Shown here: in pieces, positions 1 to 9,054 of the stretch | How the letters are laid out: each line of letters starts with the position of its first letter | Numbering within the stretch: position 1 is the first letter of the stretch | Assembly (NCBI GenBank): GCA_020051075.1 | Contig: JAGVJP010000120.1 | Coordinates: 47,492 to 111,491, forward strand | Length of the DNA: 64,000 nt | Origin: Parachlamydiales bacterium | GTDB lineage: Bacteria; Chlamydiota; Chlamydiia; Chlamydiales; Parachlamydiaceae | Reading direction: 5' to 3' | Translations under genes and position numbers: made by a program | Notes under the pieces: generated by a model | The model's input: only the letters and a program-made list of their open reading frames with translations | Database searches by the model: none | Told to the model about the DNA's origin: nothing

Positions 1-161
1 TCTCGGAGCTGAGAGGGGTTGTCTTCGTCGAATAAGCAGAGAGAAACCTTTTTTGCCTTCTTTGCATAAATGGAGAAATTAAATCCTGTTTTCGTTGAGG
101 TGACTCCAAACGGATAGGGATTGCCAGGTAAGATTGATGATGGATCAACTAGTTTATTCAT
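1..161 (-). CDS. glgX: Glycogen debranching enzyme GlgX, N-terminal fragment cut by the window edge
   Basis: Only the first ~54 codons lie in the window. The reverse strand reads MNKLVDPSSILPGNPYPFG, then a segment with TKTGFNFSIYAKKAKKVSL and CLFDEDNPSQLR. This is the start of the N-terminal carbohydrate-binding domain of GlgX/isoamylase enzymes, which remove alpha-1,6 branches during glycogen breakdown. I chose the ATG at 161 because GGGAG lies 4 bases upstream; an in-frame ATG at 248 would add 29 residues but has no ribosome-binding site. In Chlamydia glgX (CT042, from memory) precedes the CT043 chaperone gene, as here. Family call is good; the enzyme body is not visible. Confidence 0.8.
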   Translation of the reverse strand, partial: MNKLVDPSSILPGNPYPFGVTSTKTGFNFSIYAKKAKKVSLCLFDEDNPSQLR

Positions 162-290
162 GGAACTCCCGGTGTCTATACCAGCATGCAGGTATAACTG
201 CAATCTTGCTCGTTTGTCATTTTTCTGCAATATTTTTTTGCCAATCATAGAAAGTGTATATTAATGTAATATGTTAAAACTATTAATAGT

Positions 291-320
291 TTGATAAATA
301 TTTTTTGTTGTTAGTATAAT
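291..320 (+). promoter_or_regulatory. Candidate sigma66/sigma70-type promoter
   Basis: TTGATA at 291-296 and a perfect TATAAT at 315-320 are separated by 18 bases in an AT-rich stretch. It points toward the chaperone gene at 608, leaving a leader of about 280 nt. I see no gene between 162 and 607 and no recognisable riboswitch in the leader. Promoter call from sequence only. Confidence 0.5.
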
Positions 321-607
321 GGGATGAGAAGAGCTGTAAGTTGCTGGACCACCCTGTAAGGAATTGGTGAAAAAAAGCATTTACTTTTAAAATGAATTCG
401 CTCATCTTGGGTTTGATAAAAAATTACGCTTGCCAGCGCGACGTTGAGTAAGAGTGGTAAGTTCTTAGAGATATCTACATCTGATGAGCGACCCATTGCT
501 GAGATCTACTTAAGGTGAAACTGTCTCAAGCGACGTGGAAGAAAATCAAAGTAACAAATTTGAGATAACACTCTAGTTTTACGTGTTGTCTTTGTAGGAG
601 GTTTATT

Positions 608-1114
608 ATGTCACTCGAAAATGCAAAAGAAAATTTAAAGGAATTTGGAAAGGAACTAGGTCTTGAAGGACTAGAATTTGATGAAAATAACACCTGTATT
701 CTAGGTATCGATGATGAGTTTTCTCTTCATTTGACCTATGAGCCAAATTCCAAACGTTTATACCTTTATTCTCCTCTCTTAGATGGTTTGCCAAGAGATG
801 ATAAAACTCGTCTTCGACTTTACGAACGATTACTCGAAGGATCGATGCTCGGTGGTCAAATGGCTGGCGGCGGTGTCGGTGTTGCAGTCAAAGAAGAATT
901 GATCTTGATCCACTGCACGATTGATATGGAGCATGCTCTATCATCTGCTCTCAGAGCTTTTGCTCCTCTTTATGTCGAAACTGTCGAAAAATGGCGTAAA
1001 ATTTGCTCTGAAGTCTCTGAAGGTCGCGATGAAGGTGCTCAAACAGGCGGTCCTCGACCTCTTCCTCAATCGCTTCAAGGCGGTCAACCAGGCCAAGGCT
1101 TTATTCGACCATAA
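608..1114 (+). CDS. Type III secretion chaperone, CT043/Slc1-like (CesT family)
   Basis: 168 residues, acidic in the first half, with a CesT/SycE-type alpha-beta pattern (helix MSLENAKENLKEFGKELGL, then strands including FSLHLTYEP and RLYLYSPLL). A GlyGly-rich loop at about residues 80-92 is followed by ELILIHCTIDM. Length and position before ssb match CT043 (Slc1) of Chlamydia, a chaperone that binds early secreted effectors such as Tarp. The C-terminal ~25 residues are Gly/Pro/Gln-rich and look unstructured. A strong GTAGGAGG site precedes the ATG by 8 bases. Family assignment is from memory of the chlamydial locus; the effector partner here is unknown. Confidence 0.75.
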   Translation: MSLENAKENLKEFGKELGLEGLEFDENNTCILGIDDEFSLHLTYEPNSKRLYLYSPLLDGLPRDDKTRLRLYERLLEGSMLGGQMAGGGVGVAVKEELILIHCTIDMEHALSSALRAFAPLYVETVEKWRKICSEVSEGRDEGAQTGGPRPLPQSLQGGQPGQGFIRP

Positions 1115-1172
1115 TCCAGCCGGGAACGACATCACTGTTACTGCCGAAATTGCCGCCTTCCCAGTATAGATT

Positions 1173-1440
1173 AACAGGATAGGCAAGATCGCTTCGCGGC
1201 AAGATAGGCAGGATAGTGAATAACTTAATACCTCTTCATTCTTCTCATCATCTTCCCCCATCCTGTCAATTTTACAGGATGGGGAGGATATGGAAGATAG
1301 GGCAGGATAACGAATCATTTAATGCCTCTCCATCCTTCTCATCTTCCCCATCCTGTCAATTTAAGGTTGGCTTGAAGTTTCCTATCATCTTGCTTATCCT
1401 GCCGCTTGCGATCCTGCTTATCCTGTTTTTTGCTTATCCG
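1173..1440. repeat. R1 inverted repeat locus A (CAGGATA micro-repeats)
   Basis: The left arm at 1173-1217 carries the GATCGCTTCGCGGC core; the right arm at 1385-1438 carries CCGCTTGCGATCC. Between them lies a second small palindrome, CCATCCTGTC / ACAGGATGGGG, near 1258-1290. The locus fills the gap between two convergent genes and could act as a two-way terminator (inference). The last codons of the glycosyltransferase run into the right arm. Confidence 0.85.
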
Positions 1441-2930
1441 TGTAGGGGAATTCGATAAGCTGGAACAACCGCTTCTTGAATCCACTCGGGTTTGATATGA
1501 TAGTTTGTTTCACGCCGCTGATTGAATAGCTCGCGATCTTCGTCTTGGAAGATGTTGTGCTCTTTAGAGGGGCTTGTCGTTACAGATACTGCGGTTGTCT
1601 CCCGAAATTTATGCAATAGTTTGGCTACAGACTTCAGATCTTCATCATGATATTCTGATTGATAGCCAGGGTAGTAAACAAAGCCAAATCGTTCGTAATA
1701 TTTTTTGCCAATGATTGGGATGATACTGTGTTTCGTTTCGGTGTCGTTCTTGACCGTTAAAACGCCATCATAGGCTGAAAAAGATTTTTGCATGATATCT
1801 GCAATCAATCTGTCGAAAAAAGCAGTGATCTCAATCGTGTCATCCCTTCCCAGAAGCAAAATGTCAAAATTGGGGTGTTTCTCTATATCTCTATTTTTTG
1901 CATGAATAGGAGAGTTCCAAGGACCAAAATAATAGCTTAAATTTGGATAAGCCTCTAATTTTTCACGCATCGAAGGAGTGTTCATGACCAGGTCATTTTC
2001 ATCGAGTGTGACCAAAAAATGATAAGCGACAGTGCCGGAAAAGTTTCTGTAATACTGATTGAGAGCATGGAATAACCCTCCGGGGTTAGATCGGCTGGAA
2101 ATTTGAATCAACAATTTTGGAGGCTGATTCTCAAGATGGTTCCACATATAGCTGTAGGCTCCATAGACAAATTTGTCTTCTTCAAATCTTTTTGAATCGG
2201 GTTTTGTCGATAGTCCCTGTGGATTTAGATAATAGAGGCAATAAACTCCAGGAACTTTTTTGAATTTAGAGCCCTTGCTGACAGCACGATTCCACATCTC
2301 AAGATCCCCGGAAGAATAAAATTGTTCCGAAAAATATCCGGCTTTGCTATGTAGCGACTTCCGCCACATTGGCGCTGGTCCCCCCAAACAAAGATTCATG
2401 AGTTGTGGAGAAAATTCCGCGATATTGTTGTATAATGTGGCAGAGTGATTTTCGTAGGTTTCATAAGGTTTGTTGGTTATCCAGAAATCTGAATAGACTA
2501 AATCGACTGTTGGATCTTCATCCAGAGCTTTTGCATGCGTCTCCAAGCAGATAGGATTTCTCTGGTCATCAATATTGGCGTTCGTGATGTATTCTGCTTT
2601 GGCTTTTTTGATTCCTAAATTCCACACCCCATAGATTCCTGGATCTTTTTCCAACCGCTCATAGCTGATATTTGGATATTTCTCCAGATAAGGTTTGATG
2701 ATCGGTTCCTCGTTGCCTGGGGAAGCGGCATTGATAAGAATGAGTTCGCATTCATCGAAGATTGTTTGTTTGACGATATTTGAGAGAAACAGTTCCATGT
2801 AATCATCCCCTTTGTAAATTGAGGTGATGATGGCTACGCGTGGTTTTTTTGGGATTGTTTGATGATCTGATGAAAAGCTGAAATTTGTGAGTATGATAAA
2901 AAGTAGAAGGAACTTAGAAAAGCATTCCAT
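1434..2930 (-). CDS. Exported two-domain glycosyltransferase (GT2-like)
   Basis: Starting at the ATG at 2930 the protein has 498 residues and a signal peptide (MECFSKFLLLFIILTNFSF). A GT2-type domain follows: PRVAIITSIYKGDD, ELILINAASPGNEEP, NANIDDQRNP and GDLEMWNRA. A second half contains VTLDENDLVMNTP and LLLGRDDTIE and looks like a duplicated, divergent sugar-transferase fold. AAGGA lies upstream of this ATG. The reading frame stays open to 3032, but those extra 34 codons are encoded by the M1 repeat and include no better start, so I rejected them. The substrate is not predictable. Its C-terminus abuts the R1 repeat. Confidence 0.7.
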   Translation of the reverse strand: MECFSKFLLLFIILTNFSFSSDHQTIPKKPRVAIITSIYKGDDYMELFLSNIVKQTIFDECELILINAASPGNEEPIIKPYLEKYPNISYERLEKDPGIYGVWNLGIKKAKAEYITNANIDDQRNPICLETHAKALDEDPTVDLVYSDFWITNKPYETYENHSATLYNNIAEFSPQLMNLCLGGPAPMWRKSLHSKAGYFSEQFYSSGDLEMWNRAVSKGSKFKKVPGVYCLYYLNPQGLSTKPDSKRFEEDKFVYGAYSYMWNHLENQPPKLLIQISSRSNPGGLFHALNQYYRNFSGTVAYHFLVTLDENDLVMNTPSMREKLEAYPNLSYYFGPWNSPIHAKNRDIEKHPNFDILLLGRDDTIEITAFFDRLIADIMQKSFSAYDGVLTVKNDTETKHSIIPIIGKKYYERFGFVYYPGYQSEYHDEDLKSVAKLLHKFRETTAVSVTTSPSKEHNIFQDEDRELFNQRRETNYHIKPEWIQEAVVPAYRIPLHG

Positions 2931-2959
2931 GAAATTAGATCCTTTTAATGGGGTGGTGA

Positions 2960-3125
2960 TATACCGGCATCTAGTTGAAATTGCCCATCTGGACTGCGCG
3001 AAAGCTCCCGGGGTTGAACGATCGTAAATCACCCAATATTAAGTCAATATGGGGTGATTTACGATCGTTCAACCCCGGGGCTTTGGCGCAGTCCAGATGG
3101 GCAATTTCAACTAGATGCCGGTATA
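2960..3125. mobile_element. M1 element, copy 1 (166-bp MITE-like inverted repeat)
   Basis: The ends are TATACCGGCATCTAG and its complement; the arms are almost perfectly complementary over ~80 bases each, with a short centre around AATATTAAGTCAATAT. A near-identical copy lies at 27515-27681 and a deletion remnant at 63121-63156. No coding capacity for a transposase. The TATA at both ends would fit a TA target site as used by IS630/Tc1-type elements (inference). From 3126 to 3345, before ssb, I see no gene, only a small hairpin (ACCTG/CAGGT) near 3282-3296. Confidence 0.85.
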
Positions 3126-3345
3126 CAGAATAATCACATAAAGGATTAAAAAAAAGTTGTTTCTAACGGTTACGTAATGGGTAAAATTCTCTCTCAATCC
3201 ATGATTTATTCACTTTCACATAATTTTTTTGGGTGGTAAAATTCCTTTTGTGTTATTGTTTTTTGTCTATCTCTATTTCTAACCTGAGTGACAGGTGTCT
3301 AAGAGATCTGAATGATTTGAAACCTTATGGAGCAAGGAGAGTGTT

Positions 3346-3882
3346 ATGTTTATTGTTCATCTAGCTGGGCACCTTGGAAAAGATCCAGAAACACGATATA
3401 CCCCAAATGGACAGAAGTTAACCACCTTCACAATGGCTGTTAATCAGCGCAAGGGAAAGGAAGACGTGACAATATGGGTCCGTGTTGTCATCTGGGGAGA
3501 TCACTTGGATAGAATTCTCTCGTACCTTAAGAAAGGAAGCGGTGTGATTGTCATTGGGAAAATGAATCCGCCTCAAAGCTATACAGATAAGGAGGGACGT
3601 ACTCAAATCTCTCTCGAAGTGACTGCGGAAATGGTCGAATTTAGTCCATTTGGACGCTCAGACCGTAATGCAGATGGGCAAGGTCAAACAGCGAGTGCAA
3701 ACGGATCCTCTGCAAAGAGCAACACATCATCTGCGTACGAAACTCCACATAACTCTTCTTATGAAGATGGACAATACCAAGCTGCTGGGGCGAATTATGG
3801 AGGAAGAGCGACAACTTCTTATGGCTCGCAAATGGGGCAAGGCTCAGGTCAGGCAATTGACGATGATGTCATCCCATTTTAA
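3346..3882 (+). CDS. ssb: Single-stranded DNA-binding protein
   Basis: 178 residues. The N-terminal OB fold runs to about residue 105 (MFIVHLAGHLGKDPETRYTP, TIWVRVVIWGD). A Gly/Ser/Gln/Asn-rich linker follows, and the protein ends in the acidic tip DDDVIPF that recruits SSB partners. It protects single-stranded DNA in replication and repair. AAGGAGAG precedes the ATG. It is followed 15 bp later by pepA, the CT044-CT045 order of Chlamydia. Typical length for the family. Confidence 0.95.
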   Translation: MFIVHLAGHLGKDPETRYTPNGQKLTTFTMAVNQRKGKEDVTIWVRVVIWGDHLDRILSYLKKGSGVIVIGKMNPPQSYTDKEGRTQISLEVTAEMVEFSPFGRSDRNADGQGQTASANGSSAKSNTSSAYETPHNSSYEDGQYQAAGANYGGRATTSYGSQMGQGSGQAIDDDVIPF

Positions 3883-3897
3883 CACATAGAGGCGGTC

Positions 3898-5466
3898 ATG
3901 GAGTTTCTTCAATATTACAGCTTAAGTAAGCGACACAACGCTGATGCCCTTGTCATCCCTTTTTGGAAGGGGGATAAAGGCGCTGAGGCTGCGACCTCTA
4001 TAGATAAAGCGCTCAAACGTGTGGTTGCTTCTCCTCTATCGTCAGGTGATTTTAAAGGAAAAGAAGGGGAAACTCTGCTGATCTACGCAGATGAGGGCTT
4101 TGAAAAACGGCTGATTTTGTTAGGGCTGGGAGTCCAAGAGAAAGTTTCTGTGGAGGTGATCCGACGGGCCTATGGGAGTCTAACCAAGACAGCTTTGCAG
4201 AAGAAGCTCTCTGATTTAAACGTTGTTCTTCCAGATTGCAAAGCGCTTGCGGGAGCAGACCTTTTCAGAGGAGTTTCTGAAGGACTGCTCCTTCCTAATT
4301 ATCTCTACAAAAAATTCAAACATCAACAACCAGATGAAGAAAATGGCCAGACCCTCGTCCGAAAAGTAGCGTTGATCGGAGAAGATCCTTCTGCTTTAGA
4401 AGCAGCTCAAAAAGCAGCAGCGATTGTTGATGGAGTCTATTATGCCAGAGATTTAGTTAATGGCAATGCTGATGAAATCACTCCCCAGCATCTCGTTCAA
4501 TGTGCGAATGGGCTATCGCTTGAACAGCCGTCGCTTAAAGTCACCGCCCTCAACAAAAAAGAGATTGAAAAAGCGAAGCTCGGCCTTCTGTTGGCAGTGA
4601 ATCGTGGATCGGCTCTCGATCCAGCGTTAATTATCATTGAATATAAGGGGAACCCTAAGTCAGACGACCGGACGGTCATTGTAGGAAAAGGGGTGACTTA
4701 TGATACTGGAGGGTTGAATTTGAAGCCCACCGGGTCAATGGAAACAATGAAATGCGATATGGCTGGCGCTGCAGCTTGCATTGGTACCATGTTGGCAATG
4801 AGTCACCTGAAGCTTAAGGTCAATGTCATTGCTGTGATTCCTTCGACGGAGAACGGGATTGATGCAAAGAGTTTTAAACCCGGCGACGTCTACACAAGCT
4901 TTTTAGGAAAGACTGTTGAAGTGATGAATACCGATGCCGAAGGGAGGCTCATTTTAGCTGATGGTTTGGCCTACGCAATCAAGAAGCTGAATCCTTCCCG
5001 CATCCTTGATATTGCCACTTTGACAGGTGCCATAGACATTGCTTTAGGTTCTGAAGCGACGGGTTTAATGAGCACAGACGATGATTTGGCGCAAGCTTTG
5101 GTTAACGCTGGCGCAGCCACTTCAGAGCGGTTGTGGCGGATGCCATTGTTTGAAGAGTATTCAGAAAGACTTAAATCTGATATCGCCGATCTTAAGAATT
5201 GGAATGGCCGCCCAGGCGGTGCCAATGTTGCAGCAGCATTTTTAAAAGAATTTGTCGATTCTTCCGTTCCTTGGGCTCATCTTGATATTGCTTCTACAGC
5301 CTATCTATCTGAGCCGAAAAAGTATTTGCCAAAATATGCGACTGGTGTTGGAGTCCGTCTTCTCATCGAGTTCTTTGAACAGCTTGAAAAGCGGGTAAGG
5401 GACAAGGGACCAAAGGGACCTAAAAAGGGACAAAACAGGATAAGCAAAAGGGACAAAACAGGATAG
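3898..5466 (+). CDS. pepA: Cytosol (leucyl) aminopeptidase, M17 family
   Basis: 522 residues. The M17 signature NTDAEGRL is at 344-351, with the other metal/catalytic region GKGVTYDTGGLNLKP upstream. It removes N-terminal residues from peptides using two divalent metals. The normal protein appears to end near ...GVRLLIEFFEQLEKR. The last ~25 residues (KGPKGPKKG..., ending DKTG) are Lys/Gly-rich and are encoded by the GGGACAAA/CAGGATAA units of R1 locus B, so the repeat has lengthened or replaced the native tail. Follows ssb by 15 bp, probably one transcript. Confidence 0.95.
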   Translation: MEFLQYYSLSKRHNADALVIPFWKGDKGAEAATSIDKALKRVVASPLSSGDFKGKEGETLLIYADEGFEKRLILLGLGVQEKVSVEVIRRAYGSLTKTALQKKLSDLNVVLPDCKALAGADLFRGVSEGLLLPNYLYKKFKHQQPDEENGQTLVRKVALIGEDPSALEAAQKAAAIVDGVYYARDLVNGNADEITPQHLVQCANGLSLEQPSLKVTALNKKEIEKAKLGLLLAVNRGSALDPALIIIEYKGNPKSDDRTVIVGKGVTYDTGGLNLKPTGSMETMKCDMAGAAACIGTMLAMSHLKLKVNVIAVIPSTENGIDAKSFKPGDVYTSFLGKTVEVMNTDAEGRLILADGLAYAIKKLNPSRILDIATLTGAIDIALGSEATGLMSTDDDLAQALVNAGAATSERLWRMPLFEEYSERLKSDIADLKNWNGRPGGANVAAAFLKEFVDSSVPWAHLDIASTAYLSEPKKYLPKYATGVGVRLLIEFFEQLEKRVRDKGPKGPKKGQNRISKRDKTG

Positions 5467-5610
5467 GCAGGATCGCAAGCGGCAGGATAAGCAGGATAGG
5501 GAAGATAAATTGGATGTTTTTTTTCTCTTAATTTTGCCTGAATTTTTTATCTTCCCGATCCTGCTTATCCTGCCGCTTGCGATCCTGCCTATCCTGTTGT
5601 GTCCCTTTTG
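5398..5610. repeat. R1 inverted repeat locus B
   Basis: The left arm (with GATCGCAAGCGGCAGGATAA) overlaps the end of pepA. The right arm (TGCCGCTTGCGATCCTGCC) ends just before asd. Both arms carry the AAGC-type core and also the adjoining GGGACA/TGTCCC blocks, giving a hairpin of over 80 bp per arm. Confidence 0.85.
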
Positions 5611-5630
5611 ACTATCATTGAGGGGAAGTT

Positions 5631-6716
5631 ATGGATAATCGGAATGAGATGACCGGGGCAACTCTTTTTTTTCGGGATAAGATTTCTGTTGCCATCCTTG
5701 GTGCGACGGGCTGTGTCGGGCAGAAATTTGTTCAGATGCTCAGTTCGCATCCTTGGTTCGATATCAAAGCCTTATGCGCTTCAGAGCGATCTGTTGGGAA
5801 ACAGTATGGAGATGCTGTGCAATGGCGCCATTCCACTCCTCTTCCAGAAGAGATTGCTCGGCTTGTTGTGCAGCCCTGCCAGCCTGTGCTTCCCTGCTCC
5901 GTGGTTTTTTCCGGACTAGATTCCCACGTGGCAGGGGGGATAGAAACGACTTTCGCAGAGCAGGGGAGCCTTGTCATCTCAAACGCCTCTAACCATCGTA
6001 TGGATCCTTATGTCCCACTTGTTGTGGGCGAGGTCAATCCCGATCATTTTGCTTTGATGGACAGGCAGCCTTTTTCTTCTGGCAGAATAGTGACAAACCC
6101 GAACTGTTCAGTGACGGGGTTAGTATTGGCCCTGAAGCCATTGCAGGAGAGATTTGGTTTGCAAGCTGTTCAGGTGACTACTTTACAGTCTCTTTCTGGC
6201 GCTGGCTATCCAGGTGTGGCAAGCTTGGATGTCTGTGATAATGTGATACCCTATATTGAAGGGGAAGAGGCTAAGATCGAACGGGAACCACTGAAGATTT
6301 TAGGCTCGTTTAGAGAAGAAGGGATTGAAAATGCTGATATTGCGATAAGTGCTCAATGTAACCGGGTTGCCGTGTCTGAAGGGCATCTTGCTTGCGTCTC
6401 TGTTAAATTCCACACAAAGCCATCGATAGAAGAACTGATTGAGGCTTGGGTAACCTTCAGAGGAGAGCCTCAAGAGCTGCAGCTGCCGACAGCCCCTTTT
6501 CAACCTATCCACTATTTCGAACAGCCCTATTATCCACAGCCAAGGCTGCACCGCTCATTAGATAAGGGAATGGCAGTGAGCATCGGACATTTACGCCGCT
6601 GCAAGGTGATGGATTATAAGTTTACCTTACTTTCTCATAATACTGTGAGGGGCGCTGTGGGAGCTGCGCTGCTTAATGCAGAACTTCTATTAGCTAGAGG
6701 GAAAATATTTTGGTAA
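5631..6716 (+). CDS. asd: Aspartate-semialdehyde dehydrogenase
   Basis: 361 residues. The nucleotide-binding motif VAILGATGCVGQKF is at about 21-34; the catalytic cysteine lies in NPNCSVTG (C159). NADPH-dependent reduction of aspartyl phosphate to the semialdehyde feeds lysine/diaminopimelate and threonine synthesis. The sequence resembles the archaeal/eukaryotic-type subfamily (NCSVTG, SGAGYPGV) rather than the E. coli type. It stands alone between R1 and R3 repeats, not in a dap operon. Start is ATG 5631, with GAGGGGAAG upstream. Confidence 0.9.
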   Translation: MDNRNEMTGATLFFRDKISVAILGATGCVGQKFVQMLSSHPWFDIKALCASERSVGKQYGDAVQWRHSTPLPEEIARLVVQPCQPVLPCSVVFSGLDSHVAGGIETTFAEQGSLVISNASNHRMDPYVPLVVGEVNPDHFALMDRQPFSSGRIVTNPNCSVTGLVLALKPLQERFGLQAVQVTTLQSLSGAGYPGVASLDVCDNVIPYIEGEEAKIEREPLKILGSFREEGIENADIAISAQCNRVAVSEGHLACVSVKFHTKPSIEELIEAWVTFRGEPQELQLPTAPFQPIHYFEQPYYPQPRLHRSLDKGMAVSIGHLRRCKVMDYKFTLLSHNTVRGAVGAALLNAELLLARGKIFW

Positions 6717-6769
6717 CTATTCACATCCCCCCATTAACTGTACTAGGACGTCTCTTTTGCTTATCCTGT

Positions 6770-6838
6770 TATATTCGCTCCTTTGCGTCTCCGTGCCTTT
6801 GCTTCTTTGCGTTAAAAAGGGGTGGATACTTGAATAGT
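6770..6838. repeat. R3 repeat copy (TTTGCGTTAAAAA motif)
   Basis: TTTGCGTCTCCGTGCCTTTG, then CTTCTTTGCGTTAAAAAGG, then ACTTGAATAGTTGCA. Related copies are at 36450-36490, 40163-40207 and 60888-60932. Between this and bioB there is also an inverted pair GGGGAAA / TTTCCCC (6870-6896); I could not match it to a BirA operator. Confidence 0.6.
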
Positions 6839-6928
6839 TGCATATTTTGGTAATTCAGTGGTGAGAATGGGGAAAGGTATGCTATCATTTTCCCCTTATC
6901 AACCATTGATCAAGATGGGGAGAATATC

Positions 6929-7933
6929 ATGCCGCTGCCCTGTATTCGAGATTGGACCACTGCAGAAATTCAAGAAATTTATCAATCCCCTTTATTAGAA
7001 CTGATTCATCGAGCTGGCGTCGTTCATCGCGAGCACTTTAACCCTGCTGAAGTGCAGCTATGCCACCTGATTTCAATCAAAACTGGAGGGTGTCCCGAAG
7101 ATTGCAGATATTGCGCACAATCTTCACGTTATCAGACTTCTGTCGATGCACAACCTATGATGCAGGTAGAAGAAGTGTTGAATCTAGCTCAGGAGGCAGC
7201 CAAACAGGGAGCTTCTCGCATTTGTCTAGGTGCAGCATGGAGAGAGGTGAGAGATAGTCCTCAATTTGATCGTGTGTTAGAGATGATTAAATCGATCACT
7301 GCCATGGGTGTCGAAGTGTGCTGTTGTTTAGGCATGTTGAATCCTCGCCAAGCAGATAAATTAGCTGAGGCCGGTTTGTATGCTTATAATCACAATTTGG
7401 ACACCTCGCCGGAATATTATCCAACCATTATAACCAGCCGAACCTACGCAGACCGTTTAAAAACACTCGATGCCGTCGAAAATTCAGGCATAAGTGTTTG
7501 CTGCGGAGGTATCATCGGCATGGGTGAGAGTATTGAAGATAGAGTACGGCTGTTGCAGGTGTTGGCAAATCGAAAGAAACATCCAGAGTCTGTACCGATC
7601 AATCTGCTGATTGCAATTCCAGGAACCCCTCTTCAAGACCAGGCTCCTATTTCTGTCTGGGAATTCATCAGAATGATTGCGACAACACGCATTGTTTTAC
7701 CTGCAAGTATGGTGAGATTATCTGCAGGGCGTCTTCATTTGACTTTGGAACAACAAGCGTTATGTTTTTTGGCTGGAGCTAATTCCATTTTTTATGGAGA
7801 GAAGCTGCTGACAGTAGAGAACTCCGACATAGATGCAGACCAGTATATGCTAGAATTATTTGGATTAAAACCGCGCCCCCCGTTTATAAAACCATCTGGA
7901 CAGATAGATACATGCACCTCAATGACTTCATGA
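6929..7933 (+). CDS. bioB: Biotin synthase, radical SAM
   Basis: 334 residues. The radical-SAM cysteines are C55, C59 and C62 in [16 protein letters not shown]. Further BioB motifs are [12 protein letters not shown] and [10 protein letters not shown]. Converts dethiobiotin to biotin by inserting sulfur from its second Fe-S cluster. First gene of the operon; its 3' end overlaps bioF by 22 bp. GGGGAGAA precedes the ATG. Confidence 0.97.
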   Translation: MPLPCIRDWTTAEIQEIYQSPLLELIHRAGVVHREHFNPAEVQLCHLISIKTGGCPEDCRYCAQSSRYQTSVDAQPMMQVEEVLNLAQEAAKQGASRICLGAAWREVRDSPQFDRVLEMIKSITAMGVEVCCCLGMLNPRQADKLAEAGLYAYNHNLDTSPEYYPTIITSRTYADRLKTLDAVENSGISVCCGGIIGMGESIEDRVRLLQVLANRKKHPESVPINLLIAIPGTPLQDQAPISVWEFIRMIATTRIVLPASMVRLSAGRLHLTLEQQALCFLAGANSIFYGEKLLTVENSDIDADQYMLELFGLKPRPPFIKPSGQIDTCTSMTS

Positions 7934-9054
7934 CAAAGCGTTTATCAGAAAGGGAGCTTAGAGGGAATCTCCGTCATTTACGGACGAGGGAAGGTTGTAT
8001 CGATTTCACATCAAATGATTACTTAGGACTGGCTCGAAGCGGCCAGCTGCACAGTGCGATAACAGAAAAAATTACTGCCCTTCAAACGTGCGTCCATGGT
8101 TCAACCGGTTCTCGCCTTCTTACAGGGCACTCGGTGTTGTTTGAACAAGTGGAGAAGAAAATCGCTCATTTTCATCGCTCTGAAGGGGCTTTGCTGTATA
8201 ACTCTGGATATACTGCTAGCATAGGGCTCCTTGATGCACTGTTACAGCCCGGCGATTGCGTCGTCCATGACGTTCATATCCATGCCTCTTTTCAAGATGG
8301 GATTCGGTTATCTAAAGCAAGAAAAATCCCTTTTAGGCATAATGACACACAACATCTTGAGAACCGGCTTAAAACGTTAGATCGAGAGCAAAGAGTTTTT
8401 GTTTGCGTGGAATCAGTCTACTCTCTGGACGGGTCAATCGCTCCACTAGAAGCAATTCTTAAGTTATGCTTAAAGCATCAAGCTCAGCTGGTTGTCGATG
8501 AAGCTCATGCCATTGGAATACTAGGAACGCATGGAGAAGGGTTGGTGTCTCAATTAAATTTAGAGTCTCTTGTGTGTGCCAGAGTATGCACTTATGGAAA
8601 AGCCTTTGGTGTCCATGGAGCGGCTATTGTTGGCAGTAATCTTCTCAGGAAATATTTAATTAATTTCTCCAGACCGTTCTGCTATACAACTGCCATGCCG
8701 ATTCATAATGTCATTGCCATCGATTGTGCCTATGACATCATCACAAATGCAGAAGTTGAACGAGAGCGCTTGATCTCCCTCATTGCCTATTTCCATGCTT
8801 TAGTAGAAGGCAGCAACATTCCAGTTGTTAAGAGTTCTACGCCAATTCAAGGGGTTTTGATCCCAGGCAATGAAAGAGTCAAAGCCGTTTCGGTAAGGCT
8901 GGCAGCATCGGGCTTTGACGTCAGAGCAGTGATGAGTCCTACGGTTAAGCGTGGCAGTGAAATATTACGTTTATGTCTTCACTCGTTCAATCGACCTGAA
9001 GATGTCGAACGGCTGGTTCGTGAGATCGAAAGGGCTATCAAAGAGGTTTCATGA
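7912..9054 (+). CDS. bioF: 8-amino-7-oxononanoate synthase
   Basis: 380 residues, a PLP-dependent alpha-oxoamine synthase. Motifs: [33 protein letters not shown], and the PLP lysine K230 in [12 protein letters not shown]. Condenses a pimeloyl thioester with alanine. Overlaps bioB by 22 bp and bioD by 4 bp (ATGA), so the genes are probably translationally coupled. Confidence 0.95.
   Translation: MHLNDFMTKRLSERELRGNLRHLRTREGCIDFTSNDYLGLARSGQLHSAITEKITALQTCVHGSTGSRLLTGHSVLFEQVEKKIAHFHRSEGALLYNSGYTASIGLLDALLQPGDCVVHDVHIHASFQDGIRLSKARKIPFRHNDTQHLENRLKTLDREQRVFVCVESVYSLDGSIAPLEAILKLCLKHQAQLVVDEAHAIGILGTHGEGLVSQLNLESLVCARVCTYGKAFGVHGAAIVGSNLLRKYLINFSRPFCYTTAMPIHNVIAIDCAYDIITNAEVERERLISLIAYFHALVEGSNIPVVKSSTPIQGVLIPGNERVKAVSVRLAASGFDVRAVMSPTVKRGSEILRLCLHSFNRPEDVERLVREIERAIKEVS

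Noticed and set aside
311..496. 61-codon minus-strand frame between glgX and the chaperone gene
   Set aside because: No ribosome-binding site, no family features, and it runs across the likely promoter and leader.
1173..1440. R1 loci as CRISPR arrays
   Set aside because: Sub-repeats are 7-10 bases with no unique spacers of constant length, arms are inverted, and no cas genes are present.
2931..3032. N-terminal extension of the glycosyltransferase
   Set aside because: Encoded by M1 and spacer; the ATG at 2930 has a ribosome-binding site and begins a signal peptide.
6839..6928. BirA-type biotin operator before bioB
   Set aside because: No match to the TTGTAAACC / GGTTTACAA dyad; only an unrelated GGGGAAA/TTTCCCC pair is visible.
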